DNA of 12,399 nucleotides from a bacterium UBP8_UBA817 (GTDB taxonomy: Bacteria > Margulisbacteria > Marinamargulisbacteria > UBA817). The position numbers and the translations under genes were made by a program. The stretch is taken from NCBI GenBank assembly GCA_002296285.1, contig DBHX01000016.1, forward strand, positions 1 through 12,399. Reading direction: 5' to 3'. Positions 5,889 to 12,399 of the stretch are shown here, in pieces. The notes under the pieces were generated by a model. It made no database searches. It had not been told where the DNA came from and saw only the letters and a program-made list of their open reading frames with translations. Every line of letters starts with the position of its first letter. Within the stretch, counting starts at the first letter, position 1.

Positions 5889-7958
5889 TTATAACGAGTA
5901 CTTTTGACCCGGAGCATCCAAAAAGGGATCATCGTTGTCTTGCGTTGGCATGGGTTTCCCAACCCCCAACGACCAGGTATCAAAATAAGCCTCTAAATGC
6001 TCTGGGGTAATAAAGCGTGACACTTGACTAAAACTCATGCCACCCATTGGGTAATAGCTGGTGGGGTCCTCCAAATTGGGCTTAATTAAATACAGTTCAT
6101 CCTTGGCTCGCGTCATGGCCACATACAACAACCGGCGTTCTTCCTCTATTTGGGCCGGGTCTTGCAACGAACGAAACGATGGTAGGTACCCATCCACCAC
6201 CGACAACACAAACACCCGAGACCACTCCAACCCCTTGGCCGAATGAATGGTGGACAACACCACATACTCATCATCATCGGACACCGCATCGGCACCCACC
6301 TGAGATGATTCCGGCGGCTCCAATGTAAAGTCGTCCAACATCGCCGCCAACGACCGAAATCGCTCCGATAACGCCACCAGTGAATTTAAATCTTGCTCCC
6401 GTTTATGAAAATCATCATAGGTTTTCTTTAACACTGGCTGATAGGCATTGAGCACGCGCTGCAAGGTATCCGTAGGGGAATCCATTGGGGACGCCATTAA
6501 TGCGGCAATCTGACATAATTCTCCATGCGCGGCCTTCTTTTTGAATGGCGCATAATCCATGGCTGAAAAATTAAATTGTTGGGCCCGTTGATAATCAATA
6601 ATGGTTTGCGATAATTTGGGCCCCACCCCATCCAACAATTGAAAAACACGATGCCAACTTAACTCATCGTGAGGATTGACCATGACCTTCATGTAGGCCA
6701 TCGCATCTTTCACATGGGCTGTTTCGGTAAACTTAAACCCACCAAATTTTTTGTAAGGAATATTAGCCCTGGTCAGAGCCAACTCCACTTGATTGGAATG
6801 CGAACTCGATCGAAACAACACCGCCATATCCGTTAATAGCACCCCGTCTTCTCGTAAGCCCAATAAACGGTCTACCACAAAATCAGCCTGCTCCATGTCG
6901 TCAAACGCTTCCACAAACTTGGGCTTTTCACCCCCCTCTCGAGCCGCCAAAAGTTCTTTGGAATACAAATCCTCTGCCGCATTAATCACATCGCTCGACA
7001 CATCCAAAATGGGCTGAGTGGATCGGTAATTCATCGTTAAACGAATCGTTTTCACCGAATCAAACATGGCCTCAAAGGTCAAAATATTGTTAATGTCCGC
7101 GCCACGAAATGAATAAATGCTCTGGGCGTCATCCCCCACCACCATTAAATTTTGATGCGTTGACACCAACCCCTTTAACATGGCCAATTGAATGTGATTG
7201 GTGTCTTGAAACTCATCCACCAAAATGTATTGGTATTTGCGTGACAATTGATCCCTGATGTCATGGTGATGCGTCAACAAATGCACCATTTTGACCAATA
7301 AATCATCATAATCCATCAGGGATAGGGCCTCTTTTTGAATATGATATTTTTTGGCAATTTCCATCACATCCTCGGTTAAATCCACAAAATGAGGAAAATC
7401 ATCCATCACCACTTGCTCAATGGAGCGATTGGTATTCACCGATTTTGAGACAATATCCAACAATGTGTTCTTTTTGGGGAACCGTTTGTCCTTTTTTTGA
7501 TAATCGCCTTGTTTTCGAATCAGTGCCATTAAATTTTCAGCATCGGAACGATCCATAATCGTAAACCCATCCGGATATTCAATATGTTTGGCATATTGAT
7601 GCAACACCATATTGCAAAACGAATGAAACGTACCGCCCATCACTTGCTGACATCGCGCATCCAACACACCCGCCGCTCGACGCATCATTTCTTGACTGGC
7701 TTTACGTGTAAACGTTAACAATAAAATTCGCTTGGGGTCCACCCCATCGTGTATCAAACGCGCCAAACGATACACCAAAGTTTTGGTCTTGCCCGACCCG
7801 GCACCCGCCAAAACCAACAACGGGCCATGGGTGTGAAGCACCGCCGCCGCTTGCTCAGCATTTAAATCTGTCACATCAAAGGTGGATGAACCACCCGTTC
7901 GCCGTGTCATTTCATAATGGTGTCTGGCCATATCATTATCATACCGAAAGTTTGGCAT
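5889..7958 (-). CDS. pcrA: UvrD/PcrA-type superfamily 1A DNA helicase
   Basis: ATP-dependent 3'-5' DNA helicase of 689 residues. Motifs in order: Q-motif LNAEQAAAV 32-40, Walker A AGAGSGKT 51-58, Ia LLLTFTRKAS 79-88, Ib GTFHSF 109-114, Walker B LVDEFQDT 246-253, III VVGDDAQSIYSFRGAD 273-288, IV LTMNYRST 307-314, V LSTIHSAKGLEW 568-579 and VI EEERRLLYVAMTRAK 605-619. All are intact. It lacks the extended C-terminal region of E. coli UvrD (720 aa). It starts nine bases after the uvrB stop on the same strand. UvrD removes UvrC and the cut oligonucleotide after UvrBC incision, so the pairing is functionally sensible. The start is uncertain: an in-frame ATG at 7931 has a TATGAT six bases before it. 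PcrA and UvrD cannot be told apart here. Confidence 0.92.
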   Translation of the reverse strand: MPNFRYDNDMARHHYEMTRRTGGSSTFDVTDLNAEQAAAVLHTHGPLLVLAGAGSGKTKTLVYRLARLIHDGVDPKRILLLTFTRKASQEMMRRAAGVLDARCQQVMGGTFHSFCNMVLHQYAKHIEYPDGFTIMDRSDAENLMALIRKQGDYQKKDKRFPKKNTLLDIVSKSVNTNRSIEQVVMDDFPHFVDLTEDVMEIAKKYHIQKEALSLMDYDDLLVKMVHLLTHHHDIRDQLSRKYQYILVDEFQDTNHIQLAMLKGLVSTHQNLMVVGDDAQSIYSFRGADINNILTFEAMFDSVKTIRLTMNYRSTQPILDVSSDVINAAEDLYSKELLAAREGGEKPKFVEAFDDMEQADFVVDRLLGLREDGVLLTDMAVLFRSSSHSNQVELALTRANIPYKKFGGFKFTETAHVKDAMAYMKVMVNPHDELSWHRVFQLLDGVGPKLSQTIIDYQRAQQFNFSAMDYAPFKKKAAHGELCQIAALMASPMDSPTDTLQRVLNAYQPVLKKTYDDFHKREQDLNSLVALSERFRSLAAMLDDFTLEPPESSQVGADAVSDDDEYVVLSTIHSAKGLEWSRVFVLSVVDGYLPSFRSLQDPAQIEEERRLLYVAMTRAKDELYLIKPNLEDPTSYYPMGGMSFSQVSRFITPEHLEAYFDTWSLGVGKPMPTQDNDDPFLDAPGQKYSL
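7938..7943 (-). promoter_or_regulatory. TATGAT box six bases before an alternative helicase start
   Basis: TATGAT (5 of 6 to consensus) on the minus strand, with six bases to the in-frame ATG at 7931. This is the same geometry as at the ATPase and uvrB genes. It could give the helicase an internal leaderless transcript starting at residue 10. It lies inside the annotated coding region and has no clear -35, so support is modest. Confidence 0.3.
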
Positions 7959-7967
7959 TCTTTCGAC

Positions 7968-9971
7968 TTAGTTTGATGATTTTGGGTGTGTCAATGAATT
8001 CAATTGATCCCGCAAAACGGCCGCCAATTCAAATTCCAAGTTATCCGCAGCTTCATGCATTTGTTTTTCAAGGGTTGCAATCAGGGCTTGCTGGTCTTTT
8101 GGATCGGTCATGTCATTGGCCAATTCAACCGATTGAATCAATGCACGGTTTTCATCACGAATGTCTTTAATTTCTTTGACAATGGGTGTCGGAACAATGC
8201 CATGCATCTCGTTGTGCGCCACTTGTTTTTTACGACGACGACGCGTTTCACCCACCGCTTTTTTAATCGATGGCGTAATTGAATCGGCATACAAAATAAC
8301 CGTCCCATCCGGATGCCTGGCCGCGCGACCCATGGTTTGAATCAAGGATCGCTCATTTCGTAAAAAGCCTTCTTTATCGGCATCCAAAATGGCCACCAAA
8401 GACACCTCGGGCAAATCCAACCCTTCCCTCAATAAGTTCACACCCACCAAAACGTCATAGGTTCCCAATCGCAAATCCCTTAAAATATCAATGCGCTCCA
8501 ACGCCCCAATATCGGAGTGCAAATACATCACCTTAATGGATTCATTCGATAAAAAATCCGCAATATCCTCACTCAATTGCTTGGTCACGGTGGTCACCAA
8601 TACACGTTCATTTTTGGAAATGCGCATGGAAATTTGATCCAACAAGTGCGCCATTTGACCCTCTGTTTTTTGAATAAAAATGATGGGGTCCAACAACCCC
8701 GTTGGCCGAATCACTTGCTCGGCAACATCGTATTGATCCACCAATTCAGGGCCGGTGGGGGCCGGCTTTAACACCTTTTCAAGCTCATAGTTTCCGGGGG
8801 TCGCCGACGTATAAATAACAGAGTTGATTCGCTCTTCAAACTCACCAAACTGCAAGGGCCGATTATCAAGCGCTGAGGGCAACCTAAACCCAAAATCCAC
8901 CAACGTTTGCTTTCGTGCTCGGTCCCCATTGTACATCCCACCAACTTGAGGGACGGTGACATGCGACTCATCAATGATGGTTAAAAAGTCATCGGGAAAA
9001 AAATCCAATAACACACCCGGAGGCTCACCCGGTTGTGCCCCAGATAAATGCCTTGCATAGTTCTCAATGCCCTTGCAATACCCCATTTGACGCATCATTT
9101 CAATGTCATAATTGGTGCGCTGCTTAATGCGCTGCGCTTCCACCAACATCCCCTGATCCAAAAAGTGCTGATGCTGGTCTTTCATCTCACTTTCAATGGC
9201 CAGTAAGGCATCATCCATCCCCCCTTCCACGACATAATGAGACGCTGGAAAAATATCAAACGCATCCAGGGATCCCATGACCTCCCCCGAGATGGGGTGC
9301 AAACTCACGATTCGATCAATCTCATCACCAAACAGCTCAATGCGAACCGCCAATTCATCCCACGATGGAAACACATCAATCACATCGCCTTTCACTCGAA
9401 ACCGCCCCCGTTTAAGTTCCATATCATTGCGTTCATAATAAATATCCGTGAGGTTCTTTAGAAAGTCTCTGCGCCCCACTTCCTGACCCACCTGAATGGA
9501 CAACACCCCATTCATGTAAGCTTCGGGGGTTCCCAAACCATAAATGCACGACACCGACGCCACAATAATCACATCTTTCCGGGTCAACAGTGAACGGGTG
9601 GCACTGTGTCGCAACCGTTCAATCTCCTCATTAATTTGGGCCTCTTTTTCAATATAGACATCGCGAGACGACACATAGGCTTCTGGTTGATAGTAATCGT
9701 AATACGACACAAAATATTCGACCGCATTGTCAGGGAAAAACGTTTTAAACTCGGAACACAATTGGGCCGCCAACGTTTTATTATGGGCCAATATTAGCGT
9801 TGGTTTATTTAATGTGGCAATCACATTGGCCATGGTGAATGTTTTACCAGACCCCGTCACACCCAAAAGCACCTGATGCTTGGCCTGATGATTAACCCCA
9901 TCCACTAATTTTTTGATGGCGGAGGGTTGATCCCCAGATGGGGAAAATTCTGAAGCAAGGTGAAATGTCAT
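7968..9971 (-). CDS. uvrB: Excinuclease ABC subunit B (UvrB)
   Basis: Damage-verifying helicase-like subunit of bacterial nucleotide excision repair; it binds UvrA, then UvrC. Counting from the ATG at 9971 it has 667 residues, the usual length. Visible parts: the N-terminal SEFSPSGDQPSAI, Walker A GVTGSGKT 37-44, the tyrosine-rich beta-hairpin region YYDYYQPEAYV 90-100 that grips DNA, Walker B IIDESH 332-337, helicase motif VI QTMGRAAR 545-552, and the C-terminal UVR domain (about 626-660) that contacts UvrC. I chose ATG 9971 because homologues begin about five residues before SEF. An in-frame TTG at 9986 lies inside the likely -10 region. No Shine-Dalgarno is at a usable distance. It is the first gene of a minus-strand pair with the helicase. 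Confidence 0.97.
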   Translation of the reverse strand: MTFHLASEFSPSGDQPSAIKKLVDGVNHQAKHQVLLGVTGSGKTFTMANVIATLNKPTLILAHNKTLAAQLCSEFKTFFPDNAVEYFVSYYDYYQPEAYVSSRDVYIEKEAQINEEIERLRHSATRSLLTRKDVIIVASVSCIYGLGTPEAYMNGVLSIQVGQEVGRRDFLKNLTDIYYERNDMELKRGRFRVKGDVIDVFPSWDELAVRIELFGDEIDRIVSLHPISGEVMGSLDAFDIFPASHYVVEGGMDDALLAIESEMKDQHQHFLDQGMLVEAQRIKQRTNYDIEMMRQMGYCKGIENYARHLSGAQPGEPPGVLLDFFPDDFLTIIDESHVTVPQVGGMYNGDRARKQTLVDFGFRLPSALDNRPLQFGEFEERINSVIYTSATPGNYELEKVLKPAPTGPELVDQYDVAEQVIRPTGLLDPIIFIQKTEGQMAHLLDQISMRISKNERVLVTTVTKQLSEDIADFLSNESIKVMYLHSDIGALERIDILRDLRLGTYDVLVGVNLLREGLDLPEVSLVAILDADKEGFLRNERSLIQTMGRAARHPDGTVILYADSITPSIKKAVGETRRRRKKQVAHNEMHGIVPTPIVKEIKDIRDENRALIQSVELANDMTDPKDQQALIATLEKQMHEAADNLEFELAAVLRDQLNSLTHPKSSN

Positions 9972-9977
9972 GCCTTC

Positions 9978-9983
9978 ATTGTA
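9978..9983 (-). promoter_or_regulatory. TACAAT -10 box, leaderless-type promoter of uvrB
   Basis: TACAAT (5 of 6) on the minus strand, then GAAGGC, then the ATG at 9971. The AAGG in the gap is one base from the ATG, too close to act as a ribosome binding site. The geometry copies the ATPase promoter at 621-626. The -35 region at this distance is a run of T with no consensus. Confidence 0.5.
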
Positions 9984-10039
9984 CAAAGTTCAAAAAGATT
10001 AAAAAAGCCATCTTAATTTAAAACATTTCAAACTTCCCC

Positions 10040-10070
10040 ATTAAAATGTAAGGAATTATTAAATTGTCAA
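10040..10070 (-). promoter_or_regulatory. Possible distal uvrB promoter
   Basis: On the minus strand a perfect TTGACA (10065-10070) is followed 19 bases later by TTTAAT (10040-10045, 5 of 6). The spacing is two bases longer than ideal. It would give uvrB a leader of about 60 bases and so an alternative to the leaderless start. Confidence 0.3.
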
Positions 10071-10079
10071 TACAATGAC

Positions 10080-10109
10080 GGCATCCCATGCCTTGACATA
10101 ACAAAGGCA
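10080..10109. repeat. Two overlapping, mutually exclusive hairpins
   Basis: GGCAT-CCC-ATGCC (10080-10092) has a five-base stem with a 3-nt loop. Its right arm overlaps the left arm of a second stem, TGCCTT (10089-10094) with AAGGCA (10104-10109). Only one can form at a time. No T-run follows on either strand, so neither is a plain terminator. The function is unknown. Confidence 0.3.
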
Positions 10110-10241
10110 AATTAACTATTTTATCATTGGAGTAATATCAATATAGTCATCAAGATTTAAATTGGATGAATAGGGATTGCACATACCATCATTGAGGTGT
10201 TGATGTATTCAATGGCATCACAGAAACGAATCCAGCATCAT

Positions 10242-10400
10242 TTAAAAAATGGTAATCAGTGGTGAATGGATTTCAGTTTTGTTGTTCCTGTTGCAGAAGG
10301 TCCTTCCAACCTTCATAAAACTACAATCCTTCAGCCCGCCAATCACATTGATTGCGGTATTATAAGCACCAAGGTCTGTTGTGTTATTTGGTCGTTCCAT
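10242..10400 (-). CDS. Small ORF, 52 aa, in frame just after the HTH gene
   Basis: It begins three bases after the helix-turn-helix gene's TAA, in the same frame, with ATG and 52 codons. No family is recognised. Residues 9-24 (DLGAYNTAINVIGGLK) look like ordinary protein, while the rest is less convincing. No ribosome binding site is at the right distance: an AAGGA lies 14 bases upstream. It could be a small partner protein, the 5' remnant of a lost downstream gene, or chance. Confidence 0.25.
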   Translation of the reverse strand: MERPNNTTDLGAYNTAINVIGGLKDCSFMKVGRTFCNRNNKTEIHSPLITIF

Positions 10401-10403
10401 TGT

Positions 10404-10601
10404 TTACTGTTGATCCTTTTCCGGCTTGTCTGCAGCTCCCCCCTCACGCACCCATTGATCCACCTTGTCACTCTTAAATTTCCAAAGACGGCCGATTTTT
10501 TGGGCGGGCAGGCCTTTTTCACGGATCCATTTATAGACCGTATCTCGTTTAATCCCAAGATACTCGCCAATGTCATCTACGGATAGCCATCGATCGTCCA
10601 T
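10404..10601 (-). CDS. Excisionase-family helix-turn-helix DNA-binding protein, 65 aa
   Basis: Small protein of the MerR-like excisionase (HTH_17) family. Residues 5-52 hold the whole domain: WLSVDDIGEYLGIKRDTVYKW, a wing with GLPAQKIGRLWKF, and DQWVR. The conserved K-R-D-T-V-Y-K-W recognition helix and the G-R-L-W-K-F strand are intact. The length is normal, with a short polar tail. I chose ATG 10601 because GGAG lies six bases before it and relatives start with a similar M-x-D-R-W. An in-frame ATG at 10613 is possible. Such proteins are common beside restriction-modification and other mobile defence genes and in genomic islands. Here no partner is intact: the small ORF behind it and an ORF6N remnant ahead of it suggest a decayed element. 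DNA target unknown. Confidence 0.85.
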   Translation of the reverse strand: MDDRWLSVDDIGEYLGIKRDTVYKWIREKGLPAQKIGRLWKFKSDKVDQWVREGGAADKPEKDQQ

Positions 10602-10623
10602 GTTCTTCTCCATTGTTTTTGTA

Positions 10624-10643
10624 GCGCGGTTTAAAAAGCGCGC
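10624..10643. repeat. GC-rich inverted repeat upstream of the HTH gene
   Basis: GCGCG (10624-10628) and CGCGC (10639-10643) flank a 10-base AT-rich centre that contains TTTAAA. It stands out in AT-rich DNA and lies about 23 bases upstream of the ATG at 10601. That position would suit an operator for autoregulation by the helix-turn-helix protein. It is not followed by a T-run on the minus strand, so it is not a typical terminator. Confidence 0.35.
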
Positions 10644-10822
10644 CACGTTATTTAACCGGGTATTTTTATTTTTACAGCTCAAGATATCTACAGTAACCAA
10701 AAAAAATCAAGGTTTCTTTCCGGATATGGCCGAGTTTAACCAAATGTATTTGGAGTCATGCACCAACATTACCCAACCCCATCGTTCTTTTTAAGAATAA
10801 TAAAAGCGTCTCAAAATTCGTT

Positions 10823-10939
10823 TTAACCTTTTGTTTCCAGCGGATACCATTTTGCCAAGTCTTCATCAAGCATAACAAACTGGGCACGAATGACAACGAT
10901 TTTATTTTCAATAATTTGAATTTGATGATTATTTTGCAT
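10823..10939 (-). pseudogene. ORF6N-domain gene remnant, 38 codons
   Basis: The ATG at 10939 opens a 38-codon frame whose residues 9-37 match the start of the ORF6N domain. This has the pattern I-x-x-x-x-I-x-x-I-R-x-Q-x-V-M-L-D-x-D-L-A-x-x-Y-x-x-E-T-K. Intact proteins then continue with LNxAVKRNxxRFPxDF. Here the frame ends in TAA straight after ETKG. A shift of one base just before the stop reads VKTNFETLL, a plausible degraded trace of the VKRNxxRF segment. ORF6N proteins are DNA-binding proteins of phages and mobile elements. A TATAAA five bases before the ATG may be its old promoter. It lies about 210 bases upstream of the helix-turn-helix gene on the same strand. The domain call rests on pattern memory over fewer than 40 residues. 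Confidence 0.5.
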
Positions 10940-11044
10940 GACTATTTATATTAAAAAAAACGGGCTTGGCCATTTCCCCCTAAATTTAGACCAAAACCAA
11001 ACAATCAAAAAACATCGTACAGACATCGTTATTACTCCGGTCAC

Positions 11045-11075
11045 AAAATAGTGGGCATTTCGTTCACTATTTTTT
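11045..11075 (+). terminator. Nine-base hairpin with T-run
   Basis: AAAATAGTG (11045-11053) pairs perfectly with CACTATTTT (11065-11073) across an 11-base loop, and the T-run extends to 11075. It has intrinsic-terminator shape, best on the + strand (six T). On the - strand the right arm ends in four T, so it could work both ways. No intact + strand gene lies upstream, so it may end a small RNA, or block transcription from the decayed region entering the helicase gene. Confidence 0.55.
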
Positions 11076-11154
11076 GGGCTGTTGAAAGACGACTACTTTC
11101 TGCTCGGAGCAATAATCCAACGATCTCTTTTATCAAAAAGAAACTGTCAAAATA

Positions 11155-11183
11155 TAGACAAATTTACATTGATTATTTAATAT
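11155..11183 (+). promoter_or_regulatory. Promoter candidate for the SNF2 helicase gene
   Basis: -35 TAGACA (11155-11160, 5 of 6) and -10 TAATAT (11178-11183, 4 of 6) with the ideal 17-base spacer. Transcription would start near 11190 and give a leader of about 30 bases to the ATG at 11221. Confidence 0.45.
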
Positions 11184-11220
11184 TATCCTTAACCAATACC
11201 TTGTGGAATGAGTTTTTCTT

Positions 11221-12399
11221 ATGAATCGCATTACATTTTATTTAACATTCTTATTTAATTCAAAGAATCGATTGATGACCATTGTTGAAGCCAAATGGAA
11301 CAACGATATGGTGAATTTATCAAAATCGTCGTTCATGCTATTTCTATACAACAACGAGAATGAGATCAATGAAAAAGACTTGGATTTCTCATACCGACTA
11401 ACCAAGTATTTAAAAAAATTGCAAGTGGCCAATGATATTCATGATGCACTGCCACAAGAACAAGACGTTGGCTGGTTCTTTTCACGCGCCAGTGAACTTG
11501 GGATTCATGTGGAATGGCGCCAAGTATTTGATAATAAAACCAGTGACTATCAACCCATTCAATTTGATCAAGAGCTTCCATTAGAAATTGAACTTAAACA
11601 AGATAAAAATAAAATTCAATGCATCCTTAAGAACCGATTGGAATGGCTACAAAACCCATTACTATGGATGCCCTTCCCCAGTGATAAAGGACTCTATTGC
11701 TTTTGCAATGGTTACATAAAAAAGAACCCATCAAAATCATTTTTAAATTACCTGGACAACTTTCTGGATCGAAACGCCTTGGTATTTGAAGGAAACCAAG
11801 CCATTCAATTCATCCAACGGGTGTATTCCCCCAACAAGAAATTATTGAGTTGGGTGGTGAATATGGACTTGCAACAATTTTTGCCCAGTGATGATTCCCC
11901 CACCCCACGATTGGATGTTATTTACGAGAACAACCAACTGATGACCGCTCTGTCCTACAATTATGGAAACAGCAATGTGTTGCCGCAAGACACCACCGAC
12001 GTTTTAAAAGACGCCACCAATGGCCGGTTATACAAACGTCAAAAAGACATGGAAGAAATTTACCAAAATGACTTAATGGAACTCTTCATGTCGGAAGAAC
12101 TCCCCTTTTTATTGGAAAACCCCGGACATATTGCCCGATTCTTGGATAAAATTGTCCCAACATTAAAAGAAAGAGAATGGGTCATTAATTCCACCATCCA
12201 TGATTTTAATGTGCTGGACACCCCGATTGATTTAACCTTCAATGTGGAATCTCCAAAACAAGATTGGTTTGAATTTTCACAAAATACCACCATCGATGGG
12301 CAAGAAATGTCATTTGCTGAAATTACGCGACTACTGGTAGAAAACCAAGGCTATATTAAAACATCCGGCGGATATGTCAAAGTCTCGGAAGAATCCCAA
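11221..12399 (+). CDS. SNF2-family helicase, N-terminal part (runs off right edge)
   Basis: An unbroken frame of 393 codons from the ATG at 11221 to the window end, with no stop. The helicase motor itself is outside the window. The visible part matches the N-terminal region of large bacterial SWI2/SNF2 helicases with the SNF2-associated domain. In particular, the stretch from about residue 348 begins DWFEF, continues GQEMSFAEITRLL and ends GYIKTSGGYVKVSEE. This follows the family pattern D-W-F then hydrophobics, G-x-x-v, L-x-x-l, G-x-Y-v-x-L/T-x-x-G. These are DNA-stimulated ATPases, some found in defence or chromosome-associated contexts. The start is uncertain: the ATG at 11275 (MTIVEAKW) also fits the family's typical N-terminus, and neither has a good ribosome binding site (a GAG lies 8 bases before 11221). 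Codon use resembles the housekeeping genes, so it is probably a resident gene. Confidence 0.7.
   Translation, partial: MNRITFYLTFLFNSKNRLMTIVEAKWNNDMVNLSKSSFMLFLYNNENEINEKDLDFSYRLTKYLKKLQVANDIHDALPQEQDVGWFFSRASELGIHVEWRQVFDNKTSDYQPIQFDQELPLEIELKQDKNKIQCILKNRLEWLQNPLLWMPFPSDKGLYCFCNGYIKKNPSKSFLNYLDNFLDRNALVFEGNQAIQFIQRVYSPNKKLLSWVVNMDLQQFLPSDDSPTPRLDVIYENNQLMTALSYNYGNSNVLPQDTTDVLKDATNGRLYKRQKDMEEIYQNDLMELFMSEELPFLLENPGHIARFLDKIVPTLKEREWVINSTIHDFNVLDTPIDLTFNVESPKQDWFEFSQNTTIDGQEMSFAEITRLLVENQGYIKTSGGYVKVSEESQ

Larger units (their letters stand above)
9987..10403. other. Gap between uvrB and the helix-turn-helix gene
   Basis: About 420 AT-rich bases with no well-supported gene. They contain a distal minus-strand promoter candidate, two overlapping hairpins (10080-10092 and 10089-10109) and a 52-codon minus-strand ORF next to the helix-turn-helix gene. 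All other frames are short and broken. The stretch may include decayed coding DNA. Confidence 0.5.
10614..11220. other. Long mostly non-coding stretch between HTH gene and SNF2 helicase gene
   Basis: About 600 AT-rich bases. They hold a GC-rich inverted repeat ahead of the helix-turn-helix gene, a possible + strand gene fossil (10681-10794), an ORF6N remnant, a strong hairpin with a T-run, two further small hairpins, and a promoter for the helicase gene. No complete gene is seen. The mix of fossils suggests a site of repeated insertion and decay. Confidence 0.6.

Noticed and set aside
7968..9797. Several open frames on the + strand within uvrB and the helicase gene
   Set aside because: They are antisense shadows of strongly conserved coding sequence and resemble no protein family.
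10093..10122. + strand TTGACA-18-TATTTT promoter-like sequence
   Set aside because: No + strand gene or RNA follows that I can support. The -10 match is only 4 of 6 and such matches are common in AT-rich DNA.
10266..10586. 106-codon + strand frame opposite the HTH gene
   Set aside because: It overlaps the whole conserved helix-turn-helix gene on the other strand and shows no recognisable domain or ribosome binding site.
11238..12293. Minus-strand frames opposite the SNF2 N-terminal region
   Set aside because: The + strand frame is unbroken for 393 codons and matches a helicase family; the opposite frames are short and featureless.
1..12399. CRISPR array, tRNA, rRNA or complete insertion sequence
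   Set aside because: I looked for regular direct repeats, cloverleaf arms and transposase-like frames with terminal repeats and saw none.

Overview
The window comes from a bacterium with a Gram-negative type of envelope. It carries a periplasmic-type TesA esterase, a LolD/YbbA-YbbP-like ABC exporter for lipid-type substrates, a short lipoprotein and a YbgC-like acyl-CoA thioesterase. The lineage cannot be named from the sequence. The tesA-ybbA-ybbP grouping is common in Proteobacteria, but the rest fits no lineage I recognise, so an uncultured group is possible. Several start codons have no Shine-Dalgarno sequence and sit 6-7 nt after a TATAAT-like box, which points to leaderless transcripts. 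Internal cistrons have clear GGAGG-type sites, so both modes of initiation seem to be in use.

Positions 1-4193 (+ strand) hold an operon-like run: tesA (cut by the left edge), a lolD/ybbA-type ATPase, a large FtsX-fold permease overlapping it by 1 nt, and a ybgC-type hotdog thioesterase overlapping the permease by 11 nt. Together they suggest handling of lipids or acyl groups at the envelope.

Positions 4300-9971 (- strand) hold, in order of transcription: uvrB, a UvrD/PcrA-type helicase 9 nt after it, a 59-codon lipoprotein gene, a secreted cysteine-containing protein whose frame is broken by one in-frame TAA, and a 129-aa protein of unknown function. The first two are a nucleotide excision repair pair. 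The last three are AT-rich, lineage-specific-looking accessory genes.

Positions 9987-11220 are mostly non-coding and look like a decayed insertion. They hold an intact excisionase-type helix-turn-helix gene, a small in-frame ORF after it, the first 38 codons of an ORF6N-domain gene (a phage/mobile-element family), and a possible fossil on the + strand. There is also a well-formed 9-bp hairpin with a T-run, and a promoter. Positions 11221-12399 (+) are the N-terminal part of a large SNF2-family helicase that runs off the right edge.
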